From NCBI GenBank assembly GCA_045545735.1, contig JAZQBM010000008.1, forward strand, positions 62,001-126,000: a stretch of 64,000 nucleotides of DNA, read 5' to 3'. The DNA is from Fimenecus sp045545735. Lineage in GTDB: Bacteria; Bacillota; Clostridia; Oscillospirales; Acutalibacteraceae. Under the pieces are notes generated by a model that did not search any database, was not told where the DNA came from, and worked only from the letters and a program-made list of their open reading frames with translations. The position numbers and the translations under genes were made by a program. Below are positions 1 to 8,092 of this stretch, piece by piece (within the stretch, counting starts at the first letter, position 1; every line of letters starts with the position of its first letter).

Positions 1-194
1 AAGATGGAAGATTTAATATGACACTTACACCTACTTTTGATAGTGTAACTGACTTGAATGTTTTGGATATTGCAAGAATGAATTGCCATCAGGTAAACGG
101 CGTTTGGAATGGTACAGTAACACTTGACGACGGCAAGGTAATTGAAATTAAAGACTTACCAAGCTGGTGCGAATACGTTGAAAACAAGTGGTAA
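1..194 (+). CDS. DUF2804-like protein, C-terminal fragment
   Basis: The reading frame is open from the left edge and stops with TAA at 192-194. The 63 visible residues include DGRFNMTLTPTFD, MNCHQVNGVWNGTV and a final ENKW, which resemble the C-terminal end of DUF2804 proteins as I remember them. The family has no established enzymatic role, and its long N-terminal part is outside the window. A short inverted repeat (TTGATAA at 195-201, TTATCAA at 209-215) follows the stop but has no T-run, so it is a poor terminator candidate. Confidence 0.55.
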   Translation, partial: DGRFNMTLTPTFDSVTDLNVLDIARMNCHQVNGVWNGTVTLDDGKVIEIKDLPSWCEYVENKW

Positions 195-328
195 TTGATA
201 AGCAACAATTATCAACACTCTATACAAAAATATTTCTATATTTTCGGTGTTTTATACCTATCTATTTTGGAAAAAATATTGTATAATTGATTTGTATAAA
301 GTTTCTGAATTATATCAGGAGGTAAAAT

Positions 329-1804
329 ATGAGTAAACAAGAACTTTTCTGCGAGAAAAACGGTAAGCTTCATACATGGCACACCATACTTACAGGCTTC
401 GCTTTTCTCACAACATCAATCGCATGGGCAATTTATGACCCATACATTACAAAGATTCTTAACAGATTACTTACAGAATCAGCATGGATTACAAATCTTA
501 GTGCAAAACTTAACGAAGCATTCCCAGTGCTTGCAAAATTTGCGGAAACACAGGGTCAGGACGTTAATGTAGCAGGTGGCGGAATTACACTCGTTCCACT
601 TTTTATCGGTGTTATTATGACATTTGATAACATCTTTGGTGTTATTTTCCAGCCAACATTCGGTAAACTTTCAGACCGTTGCCGTTCAAAACTCGGCAAA
701 CGTCGTCCATTCATTGTTTACGGTGCACCTGTTTCAGCAATTCTTTTTGCACTCATTCCTTGGATTGCATTGAAATCAACTCTTCCTGTAACAATGCTCT
801 TCATTATTCTTTTCGTATTCTCAATGTCACTTTGGCGTGCTCCTGCAGTTGCACTTATGCCTGCTCTTACACCATCACATCTTCGTTCAGAAGGTAATGC
901 AATTATCAACCTTATGGGTGGCGTTGGTTCTGTTATAGGTATGGTTGCAGGTACTCTTGTAAGTGCTATTTACTTGGCTACAACAGGCGTTAAAGTTACT
1001 GCTGAAAACGAGCAGTTCACAAGTTTCCCATACGTTTTCCTTTTAGGTGCAGTTGTTATGGTAATCGGTATGCTCGTTGTTCGTATCTTCGTTAAAGAGC
1101 CATCAAGCCTTGAAGAAGTTGCTGCAAACAACCAATATGCTGACGAAAAAGCTGCAAAGAAAGCTGAAAAGGCTGCAAGAAAAGCAGAAAAACTTTCAAA
1201 GGGCGAAAGAAAGAGTCTTATCTTTATGCTTGGCGGTTTGTTCTTCCTTTTCTGCGGTACAAACGCAATTACAACATTCTTTGCACTCTTTGCTGAAGAA
1301 GTTCTCGGTAAGAGTACAGGTGAAGCAACAATTATGACAACATTGTTTGCAGTTTGTTCTGCTGCTGCTGCAATCCCTGCAGGTAAAATGGGTAAGAAAA
1401 TTGGTCGTAAAAAGACAATTCTTATCGGTCTTGTAGTATTTATGGCTGTATTCCTTCTCTATGTGCTTACACAGAATATGGCACTTATCTGGGTTGCTCT
1501 TGTTCTTGGTGGTGCAGCAAATATGTTCATCACAGTTAACACATTGCCACTTGTTCTTGACATTGGCGGTATTGAAAAGGTTGGTACATTCACTGGTTAC
1601 TACTACACAGCAACTTTCTCAGCACAGATTGCTTCTCCAATCATTTACGGTATTGTTCGTATGTTCACAGGCTCTTATATGTCACTTTTCGTATATAGCC
1701 CGATTATGTTTATCTTGAGTATTGCTTGTATTCTTTTCGTTAAACACGGTGAGGCAGTTCCTCAGGAAATCGTTGATAAAATTGAAGAAGAAAACGCTGA
1801 TTAA
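329..1804 (+). CDS. GPH-family (MFS) sugar:cation symporter
   Basis: This 491-residue polytopic membrane protein resembles the glycoside-pentoside-hexuronide/SLC45 group of the major facilitator superfamily, which import sugars with a cation. The hydrophobic segments fit about 12 helices. The first cytoplasmic loop carries the signature GKLSDRCRSKLGKRRPFIVYG near residues 112-132, and a related GKKIGRKK motif lies in the second half. The central loop (about residues 262-292) is a strongly charged Lys/Ala/Glu stretch likely to be a cytoplasmic helix. An AGGAGG lies 6-8 bases before the ATG. A TATAAT at 282-287 may be the -10 box, but I see no good -35. It stands alone between the DUF2804-like gene and a terminator. 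The sugar cannot be named from sequence. Confidence 0.85.
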   Translation: MSKQELFCEKNGKLHTWHTILTGFAFLTTSIAWAIYDPYITKILNRLLTESAWITNLSAKLNEAFPVLAKFAETQGQDVNVAGGGITLVPLFIGVIMTFDNIFGVIFQPTFGKLSDRCRSKLGKRRPFIVYGAPVSAILFALIPWIALKSTLPVTMLFIILFVFSMSLWRAPAVALMPALTPSHLRSEGNAIINLMGGVGSVIGMVAGTLVSAIYLATTGVKVTAENEQFTSFPYVFLLGAVVMVIGMLVVRIFVKEPSSLEEVAANNQYADEKAAKKAEKAARKAEKLSKGERKSLIFMLGGLFFLFCGTNAITTFFALFAEEVLGKSTGEATIMTTLFAVCSAAAAIPAGKMGKKIGRKKTILIGLVVFMAVFLLYVLTQNMALIWVALVLGGAANMFITVNTLPLVLDIGGIEKVGTFTGYYYTATFSAQIASPIIYGIVRMFTGSYMSLFVYSPIMFILSIACILFVKHGEAVPQEIVDKIEEENAD

Positions 1805-1823
1805 TATTTAAGCAAATAAAATT

Positions 1824-1857
1824 ACCCACCACAAATTTCTGTGGTGGGTTTTTCTTA
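1824..1857 (+). terminator. Intrinsic terminator after the GPH symporter
   Basis: ACCCACCACA (1824-1833) pairs with TGTGGTGGGT (1840-1849) around a 6-base loop and is followed by a T-rich run. The T-run overlaps the stop codon of the convergent phage gene, so it separates the two units tightly. Confidence 0.9.
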
Positions 1858-2286
1858 TGCTGAAACGGTATTGTTAAAGATAAAGTGTGTGCGAAGAATT
1901 ATTGCTTCGCAGTTACTATCATAATCTGTGTTATAGCAAACGGATTTTGAAATATCGTATTTCTTCGTGAAGAGAAAATATGTTGCAATTCTGTCAAAAA
2001 TCTTATGACCTGTACTTCCACCCATTGAATAGGGAAGATAAATATCTGCACTGAGAGTTGTGCTCATTTCTCTCTTGTTGGTTTCGGTAATTTCACCGGT
2101 ATCAAGAGTTTCAGTAACTTTTGCACCGATTTCACAGCCCTTGACAGATATTGCCACAATGGGTTTGTTTACGGGTGTAGGCTTAATTTCGTTTTCATAC
2201 GCTACAACAAAGGTTATGTCGCTGAATTGAGTGTCGCCTGAAAGTGCAGAAACGATTGTTTCGGCAAGTGTTCCGTTGATTGTCAT
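1855..2286 (-). CDS. Probable phage tail-completion protein
   Basis: This 143-residue protein is the last gene of the phage module. I do not recognise a specific family. Its size, its position after two connector-like genes and its mixed alpha/beta composition fit a tail terminator or minor tail-completion protein, which in tailed phages caps the tail tube at the head-tail junction. It starts just after the preceding gene ends (one base apart), behind a GAGGCG ribosome binding site. Its TAA lies in the T-run of the opposing transporter terminator, so the module ends exactly here and no tail-tube gene follows. Confidence 0.5.
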   Translation of the reverse strand: MTINGTLAETIVSALSGDTQFSDITFVVAYENEIKPTPVNKPIVAISVKGCEIGAKVTETLDTGEITETNKREMSTTLSADIYLPYSMGGSTGHKIFDRIATYFLFTKKYDISKSVCYNTDYDSNCEAIILRTHFIFNNTVSA

Positions 2287-2287
2287 A

Positions 2288-2623
2288 CTACGCCTCCGTT
2301 GTCTGTCTAATAACCGCCCAAATGTAAACAGTATTGTTTTTTACTGTAATTTTCTCGGCACGGTCAATTATATATTTTTTGTTCTCGCTGTCGTGAATTC
2401 TGTACGTGCTGTCAAGTTTGGTAAGGTCGTGGTCTGCAGGCCCAATATAAAGATAAACATTATTTTTGTTTACTCCAAGTGGTGTGAAACTGCCTTGTTG
2501 GTACAACTTGTTTTTATATCGTAAAGGCTGAAGAAAAGCCTTGAATGTTGGACTTTTCCACCCGTCAGCCCCCGAAATAAAAACCGTATTGCCATATGTA
2601 TTAAGGACTTTATTTATATTCAT
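2288..2623 (-). CDS. Phage head-tail connector/head-closure-like protein
   Basis: This 111-residue protein is predicted mostly beta from its sequence (repeated short hydrophobic strands such as NNVYLYIGP and NTVYIWAVIR). That composition and its place after the adaptor gene fit the small head-closure or minor capsid proteins of siphophages. Its ATG overlaps the stop of the upstream gene by four bases (ATGA), which suggests translational coupling. The assignment rests on gene order, not on a recognised motif. Confidence 0.5.
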   Translation of the reverse strand: MNINKVLNTYGNTVFISGADGWKSPTFKAFLQPLRYKNKLYQQGSFTPLGVNKNNVYLYIGPADHDLTKLDSTYRIHDSENKKYIIDRAEKITVKNNTVYIWAVIRQTTEA

Positions 2624-2988
2624 ATCTCAACCGCCTTAAATACAAAATCCACGTCAGTTAAGTATTCTGATGCTTGAATTAAAGCGTCATCGCGGAACTT
2701 TACAGCATTTTCAACAGTTGCTGATGAACTTTTACTAATGGTTACGTCACCTGCTTTGAATGAAGAAAAATCCTCATTCCCACTACATTGTAAAAGTGTG
2801 TAACTGTAAAGAGCGATTCCCGCACAAGCATTGATTACGGCAGGCTCGTCTTCATATTTTACATCTTTAAGACGGTTTGAAAGTTTTGCACAAGCTGAAA
2901 CGCAAAATGGCATAGCCTTTTTACTTTCTTCTGCTGACAATACGCCCGTATCTTCAAGCACTTGAGAAACTGACCAGACATTAATCAT
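2620..2988 (-). CDS. Phage head-tail adaptor-like protein
   Basis: This 122-residue, largely helical protein directly follows the major capsid gene, where tailed phages encode the gp6-like adaptor that binds the portal ring. Alternating amphipathic segments, a small size and a conserved position support the role; no diagnostic residue was recognised. An AAGGTGAT ribosome binding site precedes the ATG, and the gene couples to the next one through an ATGA overlap. Confidence 0.55.
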   Translation of the reverse strand: MINVWSVSQVLEDTGVLSAEESKKAMPFCVSACAKLSNRLKDVKYEDEPAVINACAGIALYSYTLLQCSGNEDFSSFKAGDVTISKSSSATVENAVKFRDDALIQASEYLTDVDFVFKAVEI

Positions 2989-2999
2989 TTTAAATCACC

Positions 3000-4004
3000 T
3001 TATACATCCATAACCTTTGAAGCATCTGCAAAGATTTTAGCAAAACCTGAAATCTGTGTAATTGCGGCACGCTCAAGTTGACGGTCAATAAGTTTATCAA
3101 ATTCAGTCATAACACCGCCTGCAGTTACCATTTCAAGAGCACAGTTTTTGTCAAGACCGATAAGAGTTGCATTAATATCGTTTGACTTGATAAGTTTTGC
3201 ACCGAGTGGTGTAATCATAGTACCTTTGCCGTGGAAGTTAAGTCCTGCAGGAGCATCACGGAATTCAGGCATAGTAAGAAGTTTTGCAGTAATGTCAGGT
3301 GACGCAATAAGTGTGTTCATTTCATATGGTGAGAATGAATTCCAAAGTGTAATCAAATCTTCATATGTGATTGTGCCTGCAGTTGCAGGTGCGATTTCGC
3401 TTGCAGGATTGTTATTGCCGTCACCATTAATAAGAACATTTACTGCATCTTTGAACTGTGTGCGTGCAATATATGCACCAATCTGACGAAGTGTAACTGT
3501 GAATAAATCAAGACGCTGGAAACGGATTGCCTCGTATGATGCTACAAGCATTCTGCCACGCTTTTTAAGTGTAACAAGGTTGTCCTGAGTGTGAACTACT
3601 GTTTCAGGAATTGTAGCACCTTCTGCCACGTCTTTAAGTTCTTTTTCGTCAGCGGTAGGAACAGATGCGATTGTTCTGTAATCAAGACCGTTGATATTTG
3701 TCTTTGTTGCGATAATTGCATCAAGATTATTTGCTTCTTCAATGCCTTGACGTACTGCACGTGACACATATTCAGGGAAAAGCACAGCAGAGTCAGTAGT
3801 TGCAAAGAATTTTTCTACTGCATCACTGCCCGCACCTTTGATTTTAATATCAAAACGCTTTAACTGACGTTCGAATGCGTCAAGTTTTTCAAGGGAAGTA
3901 CCCTTGTAGTTTTCGCTTGGGTCAATTTTTTCAAGTTCTGTAAGAAATCCTTTACCTGTACCGTAGAGACCTTTATCAAGTTTAATTGTTTCAAAATTTG
4001 CCAT
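3000..4004 (-). CDS. Phage major capsid protein, HK97-like
   Basis: This 334-residue protein sits directly downstream of the protease gene, the usual place for the HK97-fold major capsid protein, which assembles the icosahedral shell. The N-terminal 60-70 residues are charged and helical (for example SLEKLDAFERQLKRFDIKI) and could be a scaffolding-like arm. The central part has the look of the fold's peptidase-like and axial domains (VAEGATIPETVV, then KKRGRMLVASYEAIR and a long helix). The C-terminal part ends in a strand-rich region with EFDKLIDRQLERAAIT. A strong AGGAGG ribosome binding site precedes the ATG. Confidence 0.8.
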   Translation of the reverse strand: MANFETIKLDKGLYGTGKGFLTELEKIDPSENYKGTSLEKLDAFERQLKRFDIKIKGAGSDAVEKFFATTDSAVLFPEYVSRAVRQGIEEANNLDAIIATKTNINGLDYRTIASVPTADEKELKDVAEGATIPETVVHTQDNLVTLKKRGRMLVASYEAIRFQRLDLFTVTLRQIGAYIARTQFKDAVNVLINGDGNNNPASEIAPATAGTITYEDLITLWNSFSPYEMNTLIASPDITAKLLTMPEFRDAPAGLNFHGKGTMITPLGAKLIKSNDINATLIGLDKNCALEMVTAGGVMTEFDKLIDRQLERAAITQISGFAKIFADASKVMDV

Positions 4005-4016
4005 TATAAATCCTCC

Positions 4017-4967
4017 TTAAAATTTAAACTGACTGTTAGAGTTATCATCGTTATTTTCTTCTGTGTAAAGCTGACTTGAAATAGGAATAACTGTGTTTGC
4101 TTTTTTAGTCATGGCTTTACAGAGTGTTTCAAGATTATCAGTTGAAAGGCTTACAAGCATTTCATCAACACAATCCTCTTTAATTTCGGGAATTGCTAAT
4201 GAAAAACCTGATTTGATTTTTGCACAAAGTGAAAGTCTATATTTTTCACCATCTGCACATTTACTCTTAAGATTTTCAATATAATCTGAAACCTTTTTAA
4301 GTTCATTTTCGCTTAAAGTAAGCGTTTTTTCTTCTTTAATGGATTTCAAAATATTTTCCATAGATTTCTCCTTTTTATAAGACTTTGTAACACCTGCATT
4401 TCTTTGTGCAGGAACAGCCACAAAAGACCATTCATAAGCATCTGTAATGCCCACAATCGTTTTGTAACAACGCTCGCCGTTATACTTGCGACCTGCAATA
4501 TGATTACAATGTACTTCACCGCAAACAGAACAGATTCGATTATCACTTGCACAACTGATACTTACTTCTTTCTTGATACCGCTTTCAATATCGCGAATAA
4601 GTGATGCGTTTTTCTCACTGCGAATTGTATAACACCATGCTTTTAAGTATGTATAAGGTTTGCCGTCAACGGTTTTGCGGGAGTTGTCAGTAATCAACTG
4701 TGTTTTGTATGTGCGTGAGTTTTGGTCTTCACTTTTCATACTGTGGTTAAGAATACCCGTTTTACCAACAAAAAGTTTTTCAAGAGTTTTAAGTGAATTT
4801 TCGTCAAATCGTTCAAAATCACGGTCGATGTCGTTGTCGCAAAGTATTACGCTGAAGCAGAAGACATCATCTTTTGTGAGAGTTTTAAGCGTATGCTCAT
4901 TGATAAGTTTCATATCGTCATCTGTCGGTACGCCTATTTCATTTTTTGATTGATAGCATTTAATCAT
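4017..4967 (-). CDS. Phage prohead protease fused to scaffold-like tail
   Basis: This 316-residue protein combines an N-terminal serine-protease-like domain with a helical C-terminal part, as in prohead proteases that mature the capsid. Candidate catalytic residues are His75 in GILNHSM and Ser136 or Ser138 in KEVSISC, which match the His and Ser motifs of HK97-type proteases. Between them and the scaffold lies a small cysteine-rich insert (Cys146, Cys149, Cys154 and His156) that could bind zinc, an uncommon feature. The C-terminal region from about residue 200 is rich in Lys, Glu and Leu, suiting a cleavable scaffold. The start overlaps the portal stop by four bases. Confidence 0.7.
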   Translation of the reverse strand: MIKCYQSKNEIGVPTDDDMKLINEHTLKTLTKDDVFCFSVILCDNDIDRDFERFDENSLKTLEKLFVGKTGILNHSMKSEDQNSRTYKTQLITDNSRKTVDGKPYTYLKAWCYTIRSEKNASLIRDIESGIKKEVSISCASDNRICSVCGEVHCNHIAGRKYNGERCYKTIVGITDAYEWSFVAVPAQRNAGVTKSYKKEKSMENILKSIKEEKTLTLSENELKKVSDYIENLKSKCADGEKYRLSLCAKIKSGFSLAIPEIKEDCVDEMLVSLSTDNLETLCKAMTKKANTVIPISSQLYTEENNDDNSNSQFKF

Positions 4968-6097
4968 TTGCTTTCACCTCCCAAAAGCGATTTTGCCTGT
5001 GCAGAATAAAGTTCGGCTTTTGCAAGTTCAACTGTGTCCTGTAATGTGATTTCATCCCACACCACCTGAACTCCGTCGCTGTTGCCACAAAGTCGCAAGA
5101 AAATGTTGCAGATTTTCTCAATAACTGGGGTGAGAATTCGTCTGTATGCAGTAAGTTCAGTTGTAAGTGCATCTGCCTGCTGTGATGACATTCTTTCAGT
5201 TGTACTCCAAGAAAGTCCAAGCATAAATGGCGGAATGGAAAGTTTTGCAACAATCTGTTCAAGCATTTGTTTAACGGGTATTTCGCTGTCAAGAATTTGA
5301 TTATCTGCCCCGATTACCTTGATTTGCACGTCACCAACTGCAACAAAATCTTTAACGCTGTTTTTGTCCATAGCGTTTGCCCATTCACTTGCAATCTGCG
5401 TAGCTCTTTCTTTTGCGTAGGCACGGTCAAGCATATCGGAGCCGGGGTTGTATGTTACTGCATACCGAAGATTGCCTGCACGCTCCCAATTCTGACCAAT
5501 AGACTCATAAATCTTTACAAGAATTGACGCAACAAAGGGGAGCCCTTTAAGTATGGAATTACCCGTAATACTGCCGGCTTCGGGGTTGAGTGCGGAGTAC
5601 ATAACAAGTTCTTGATATTTTACGGGTGCACCCGTGCTACTGTCAGGTCGGCAAATAAGAATTTCATTAAAATTCTTTGGGTTTCGCTTAAGACTTATAT
5701 TGCGGATTGGCACGTTATAAAGCGAGTTTATTCCGTCGCTGTCCATTACGATTTCGCCTGCCGAAGTACCGAAAGTCAGCAACTGTTCAAAGTAAATATC
5801 AATAAACTGCTGAAGACCTTTACCTGCACCGCCAACATTAATATTACGTATAAAATCATCAAGTTGTGCTTGATTTTTACCGTTGTTGGATGTTACCGTA
5901 AATCCGCCCGTAAGACGTACAATTTTATGAATTGCGGTGTCGATAATCGGTATTGCTTCCCGTAATATCTTGTAAAGTTCAGGGTTGCATACACTTGCAG
6001 GGGAGTAGTTGCCTAAAAGGTCAAATGGGTGAGAATAAGAGGTTTGCGGAGAAGAAGTGCAGACTTTTTTCTTTGCCATTTTTTCAAAGATAGACAT
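4964..6097 (-). CDS. Phage portal protein
   Basis: This 377-residue protein lies between large terminase and protease, the classical portal position. It contains features of portal families: the N-terminal helix-rich region with IIDTAIHKIVRLTGGF, a central strand region with VPIRNISLKRNP, and a long C-terminal helix with SIPPFMLGLSWSTTERMSSQQADALTTEL. The last of these resembles the conserved PPxxLG motif near the tunnel helix. The portal ring is the DNA gate used by terminase. It starts 14 bases after terL behind an AGGAGG site. Confidence 0.85.
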   Translation of the reverse strand: MSIFEKMAKKKVCTSSPQTSYSHPFDLLGNYSPASVCNPELYKILREAIPIIDTAIHKIVRLTGGFTVTSNNGKNQAQLDDFIRNINVGGAGKGLQQFIDIYFEQLLTFGTSAGEIVMDSDGINSLYNVPIRNISLKRNPKNFNEILICRPDSSTGAPVKYQELVMYSALNPEAGSITGNSILKGLPFVASILVKIYESIGQNWERAGNLRYAVTYNPGSDMLDRAYAKERATQIASEWANAMDKNSVKDFVAVGDVQIKVIGADNQILDSEIPVKQMLEQIVAKLSIPPFMLGLSWSTTERMSSQQADALTTELTAYRRILTPVIEKICNIFLRLCGNSDGVQVVWDEITLQDTVELAKAELYSAQAKSLLGGESK

Positions 6098-6111
6098 AAA
6101 AACCTCCTTTT

Positions 6112-7374
6112 TTAGTTTCTTTTGACGGATAAGGCAAAGCCAAATCCGTCAGTTTGTTCAAGAGCGGTTGCCACAAAATAGCGTATATCATCCATAGCGT
6201 GGTCATACTCTTTTCTTGGTGCGTCGTTGACACCATTTGAGTCCCAACGATACATTCCGAATTCGCGGATTGTATCCGTACAGGAACTGCCGATTATAAT
6301 TTCTTTGCATTTCAGTTTTTCGCTGACTTTACGGATTCCGTCTGCAACCTGATTTTTAGCAGGAATTACGCGGAATTTGCCTTCACGGCGAATGCACTCC
6401 ATAAATGAGGCGGCAGAGGGGTCAACTATCACCGCTTCAACTCTTTTGTCACCTGCAAGAGCAACTAGTTTATCGTAATACTCTTTGTCGGTCATCTGAA
6501 AGCCTTTTGCTTTTGAATCGTGATAGAATTCCTGTAATCTGTACCATACGCCATTGTGCAATCCCCATAAGCCGAAAGATGCAGGGTTGACAGTTCCGTA
6601 ATCGCAAGAAATATAATATTTACTGCATTTTTGCGGGAGAGTATTTGTAATGTGTTCTTTTTCATTGAAAAACGGATATACAAGTCCGTCAACGGCAACC
6701 CATTTGCCAAGCACAAATCGTTCATAAAATGCACCTGAATAAAGATTTTTGTATCGGTCACGTATTCTTTTTGAAAGTGACGGATTATCATCCATCAAAA
6801 AGTGCAGATAAAGACAGTTCTTTTCTTTTACTTTCTTTATCCATTCTATATGAAACCAATGACGTGGGTTTTCAGGGTTGCAGTTAAACCACAATTTTGA
6901 CCCTGTGACTGAACATCTTGCCATAGCCTGCTCAACGAATGAACGTGGCATAAGTGCTACTTCATCAAGTAAAATTCCACAAAGCGTCATGCCCTGAATA
7001 AGAGATGCTGATGATTCATCACGACCACCAAAAAGATAAAACCTGTTGACCTTTTTGCCGTTGGAAATTTCAATGAAATTACTGCTTTTTCTGTCTTTAA
7101 TAATAAATCCCATATCGCAGAGTAAAGGTAGCAGGGGAGTGACTACGTTACGTCGCAATGATGAGATTGTTTTACCGCAAAGAGCGAATGAGCAGTCAGA
7201 AAATCTGTAGAAAGCCCAAAGAATGAACGAAATTGACATACAAACGGTTTTTCCGCTTCTTACAGCACCGTCACAGATGATTGCGTCATAATCTTTGTAA
7301 GGACTATTTTCGCACCACCAATCAAGCACTATAAGTTGCTTCTTCGAAAATTCACGGAATTTAATATCAGCCAT
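6112..7374 (-). CDS. Phage terminase, large subunit
   Basis: This 420-residue packaging motor has an N-terminal ATPase and a C-terminal nuclease. GAVRSGKT (residues 36-43) is the Walker A motif, and LLDE (135-138) is the Walker B motif with its catalytic Glu. Nuclease acidic residues are likely Asp258 in CDYG and Asp318 in VDPS, with a late DDIRYF. It is similar to PBSX-type large terminases. I chose the ATG at 7374 because it overlaps the small-subunit stop by eight bases. The frame stays open further upstream, but that part overlaps terS in another frame and looks non-coding. Confidence 0.9.
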   Translation of the reverse strand: MADIKFREFSKKQLIVLDWWCENSPYKDYDAIICDGAVRSGKTVCMSISFILWAFYRFSDCSFALCGKTISSLRRNVVTPLLPLLCDMGFIIKDRKSSNFIEISNGKKVNRFYLFGGRDESSASLIQGMTLCGILLDEVALMPRSFVEQAMARCSVTGSKLWFNCNPENPRHWFHIEWIKKVKEKNCLYLHFLMDDNPSLSKRIRDRYKNLYSGAFYERFVLGKWVAVDGLVYPFFNEKEHITNTLPQKCSKYYISCDYGTVNPASFGLWGLHNGVWYRLQEFYHDSKAKGFQMTDKEYYDKLVALAGDKRVEAVIVDPSAASFMECIRREGKFRVIPAKNQVADGIRKVSEKLKCKEIIIGSSCTDTIREFGMYRWDSNGVNDAPRKEYDHAMDDIRYFVATALEQTDGFGFALSVKRN

Positions 7375-7858
7375 TCTGCACACTCGACCTTTGTATTGCG
7401 GCACTTCGCTCAAGTGCTTCGTAGAAAGACAACGCACCCGTTTCTTTTCCGCTTTGTGATATTTCCGCAAGTTTTTCAAGTGCTTTAAGTCTGTCAAAAA
7501 ACTTGATTTCCATACCTTTTCCGCAGGTGAACTTGATTTCTGCAACATTGAATAAATCAAGCGAGTCAATGTCGGGGGAAGTATCTTGACTTGCAGAAAG
7601 AATAAGTTTGACTGCGTCCGCACAAGAACCGAATGCAAGGCGTTGAAGTCCTGCTGAAACAAGGCTTTCATCAGCGGTGGCTTCTTTTTGAAGTTCTTGG
7701 ATTTTCTGTTGGATTTCTTTTTTAGATAACAGACATATTGCACGGTATTCAGGCAAAATTTCGTATCCAGCACGAATTGCCGCTTCTTTTGGATTTCGTA
7801 ACCGCATATATATACGGCAGAAATCCAACTCCTTTTTTGTAAGTTTTTTCTCGTTCAT
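7367..7858 (-). CDS. Phage terminase, small subunit
   Basis: This 163-residue protein begins with LTKKELDFCRIYMRL and RNPKEAAIRAGY, the helix-turn-helix signature of the Terminase_2 small-subunit family, which recognises the packaging site on DNA and loads the large subunit. The start at 7858 follows a strong GAGGAGG site at about 7866-7872; an earlier in-frame ATG has no such site. The end overlaps terL by eight bases, as is common in phages. It is the first gene of the module, preceded by a terminator-like hairpin. Confidence 0.85.
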   Translation of the reverse strand: MNEKKLTKKELDFCRIYMRLRNPKEAAIRAGYEILPEYRAICLLSKKEIQQKIQELQKEATADESLVSAGLQRLAFGSCADAVKLILSASQDTSPDIDSLDLFNVAEIKFTCGKGMEIKFFDRLKALEKLAEISQSGKETGALSFYEALERSAAIQRSSVQNG

Positions 7859-7895
7859 TTTTGTACCTCCTCGGAAAAAATACTCTCCATAAATA

Positions 7896-7933
7896 GTCCC
7901 GAAAACAAAAAAAGTCCCACAAAATGCGGGACG
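7896..7933 (-). terminator. Terminator-like hairpin before terS, with alternative pairing arm
   Basis: Read on the minus strand, GTCCCGCA and TGTGGGAC (about 7932 down to 7914) form an 8-bp stem with a 3-base loop, followed directly by seven T's. A second GGGAC copy lies at 7900-7896 and can pair with the same 5' arm (GTCCCG/CGGGAC). The two pairings exclude each other. It could insulate the phage module from upstream transcription or act as an attenuator. Confidence 0.6.
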
Positions 7934-7992
7934 ATTTTGAAAAAACACGGATTTGTTTACAAAAAGTTCACAAACAGATACATAAATTCAGG

Positions 7993-8020
7993 TTGACATA
8001 CAAAAAAATAGGTATATAAT
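7993..8020 (+). promoter_or_regulatory. Consensus promoter for the marR-ABC operon
   Basis: TTGACA (7993-7998) and TATAAT (8015-8020) are separated by 16 bases, a perfect match to the vegetative sigma-factor boxes. Transcription should start near 8027. Confidence 0.85.
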
Positions 8021-8034
8021 GTAAAATAGTTAAT

Positions 8035-8061
8035 CGGTTAATTATTAAACGGTTAATTATT
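8035..8061 (+). promoter_or_regulatory. Tandem CGGTTAATTATT repeats, probable MarR operator
   Basis: The 12-mer CGGTTAATTATT occurs at 8035-8046 and again at 8050-8061, 15 bases apart. The repeats lie just downstream of the promoter and before the MarR gene. This is a natural site for autorepression: protein bound here would block transcription initiation or early elongation. Binding is inferred, not shown. Confidence 0.6.
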
Positions 8062-8092
8062 TTTGAACAAAAGTTCAGAGAGTAGTGAAAAA

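Larger units (their letters stand above)
1855..7858 (-). mobile_element. Phage packaging and head-morphogenesis module
   Basis: Eight consecutive minus-strand genes follow the canonical phage order: terS, terL, portal, protease, capsid, two head-tail connectors and a probable tail-completion protein. They overlap or nearly touch, each has a plausible ribosome binding site, and none shows a frameshift. No integrase, repressor, replication, tail-tube, tape-measure, baseplate or lysis gene flanks them. A bacterial transporter with its terminator lies on one side and a MarR operon on the other. I see no attachment-site repeats. It is either a trimmed prophage, a satellite's capsid module or a domesticated particle-forming cassette. 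Confidence 0.85.

Noticed and set aside
7375..7773. N-terminal extension of the large terminase to 7773
   Set aside because: The extra 133 residues overlap the small terminase in another frame, look non-coding, and the ATG at 7374 makes a usual eight-base overlap.
1..7990. Complete prophage with integrase and attachment sites
   Set aside because: No integrase, repressor or tail gene and no direct repeats at both ends were found; flanks are ordinary bacterial genes.
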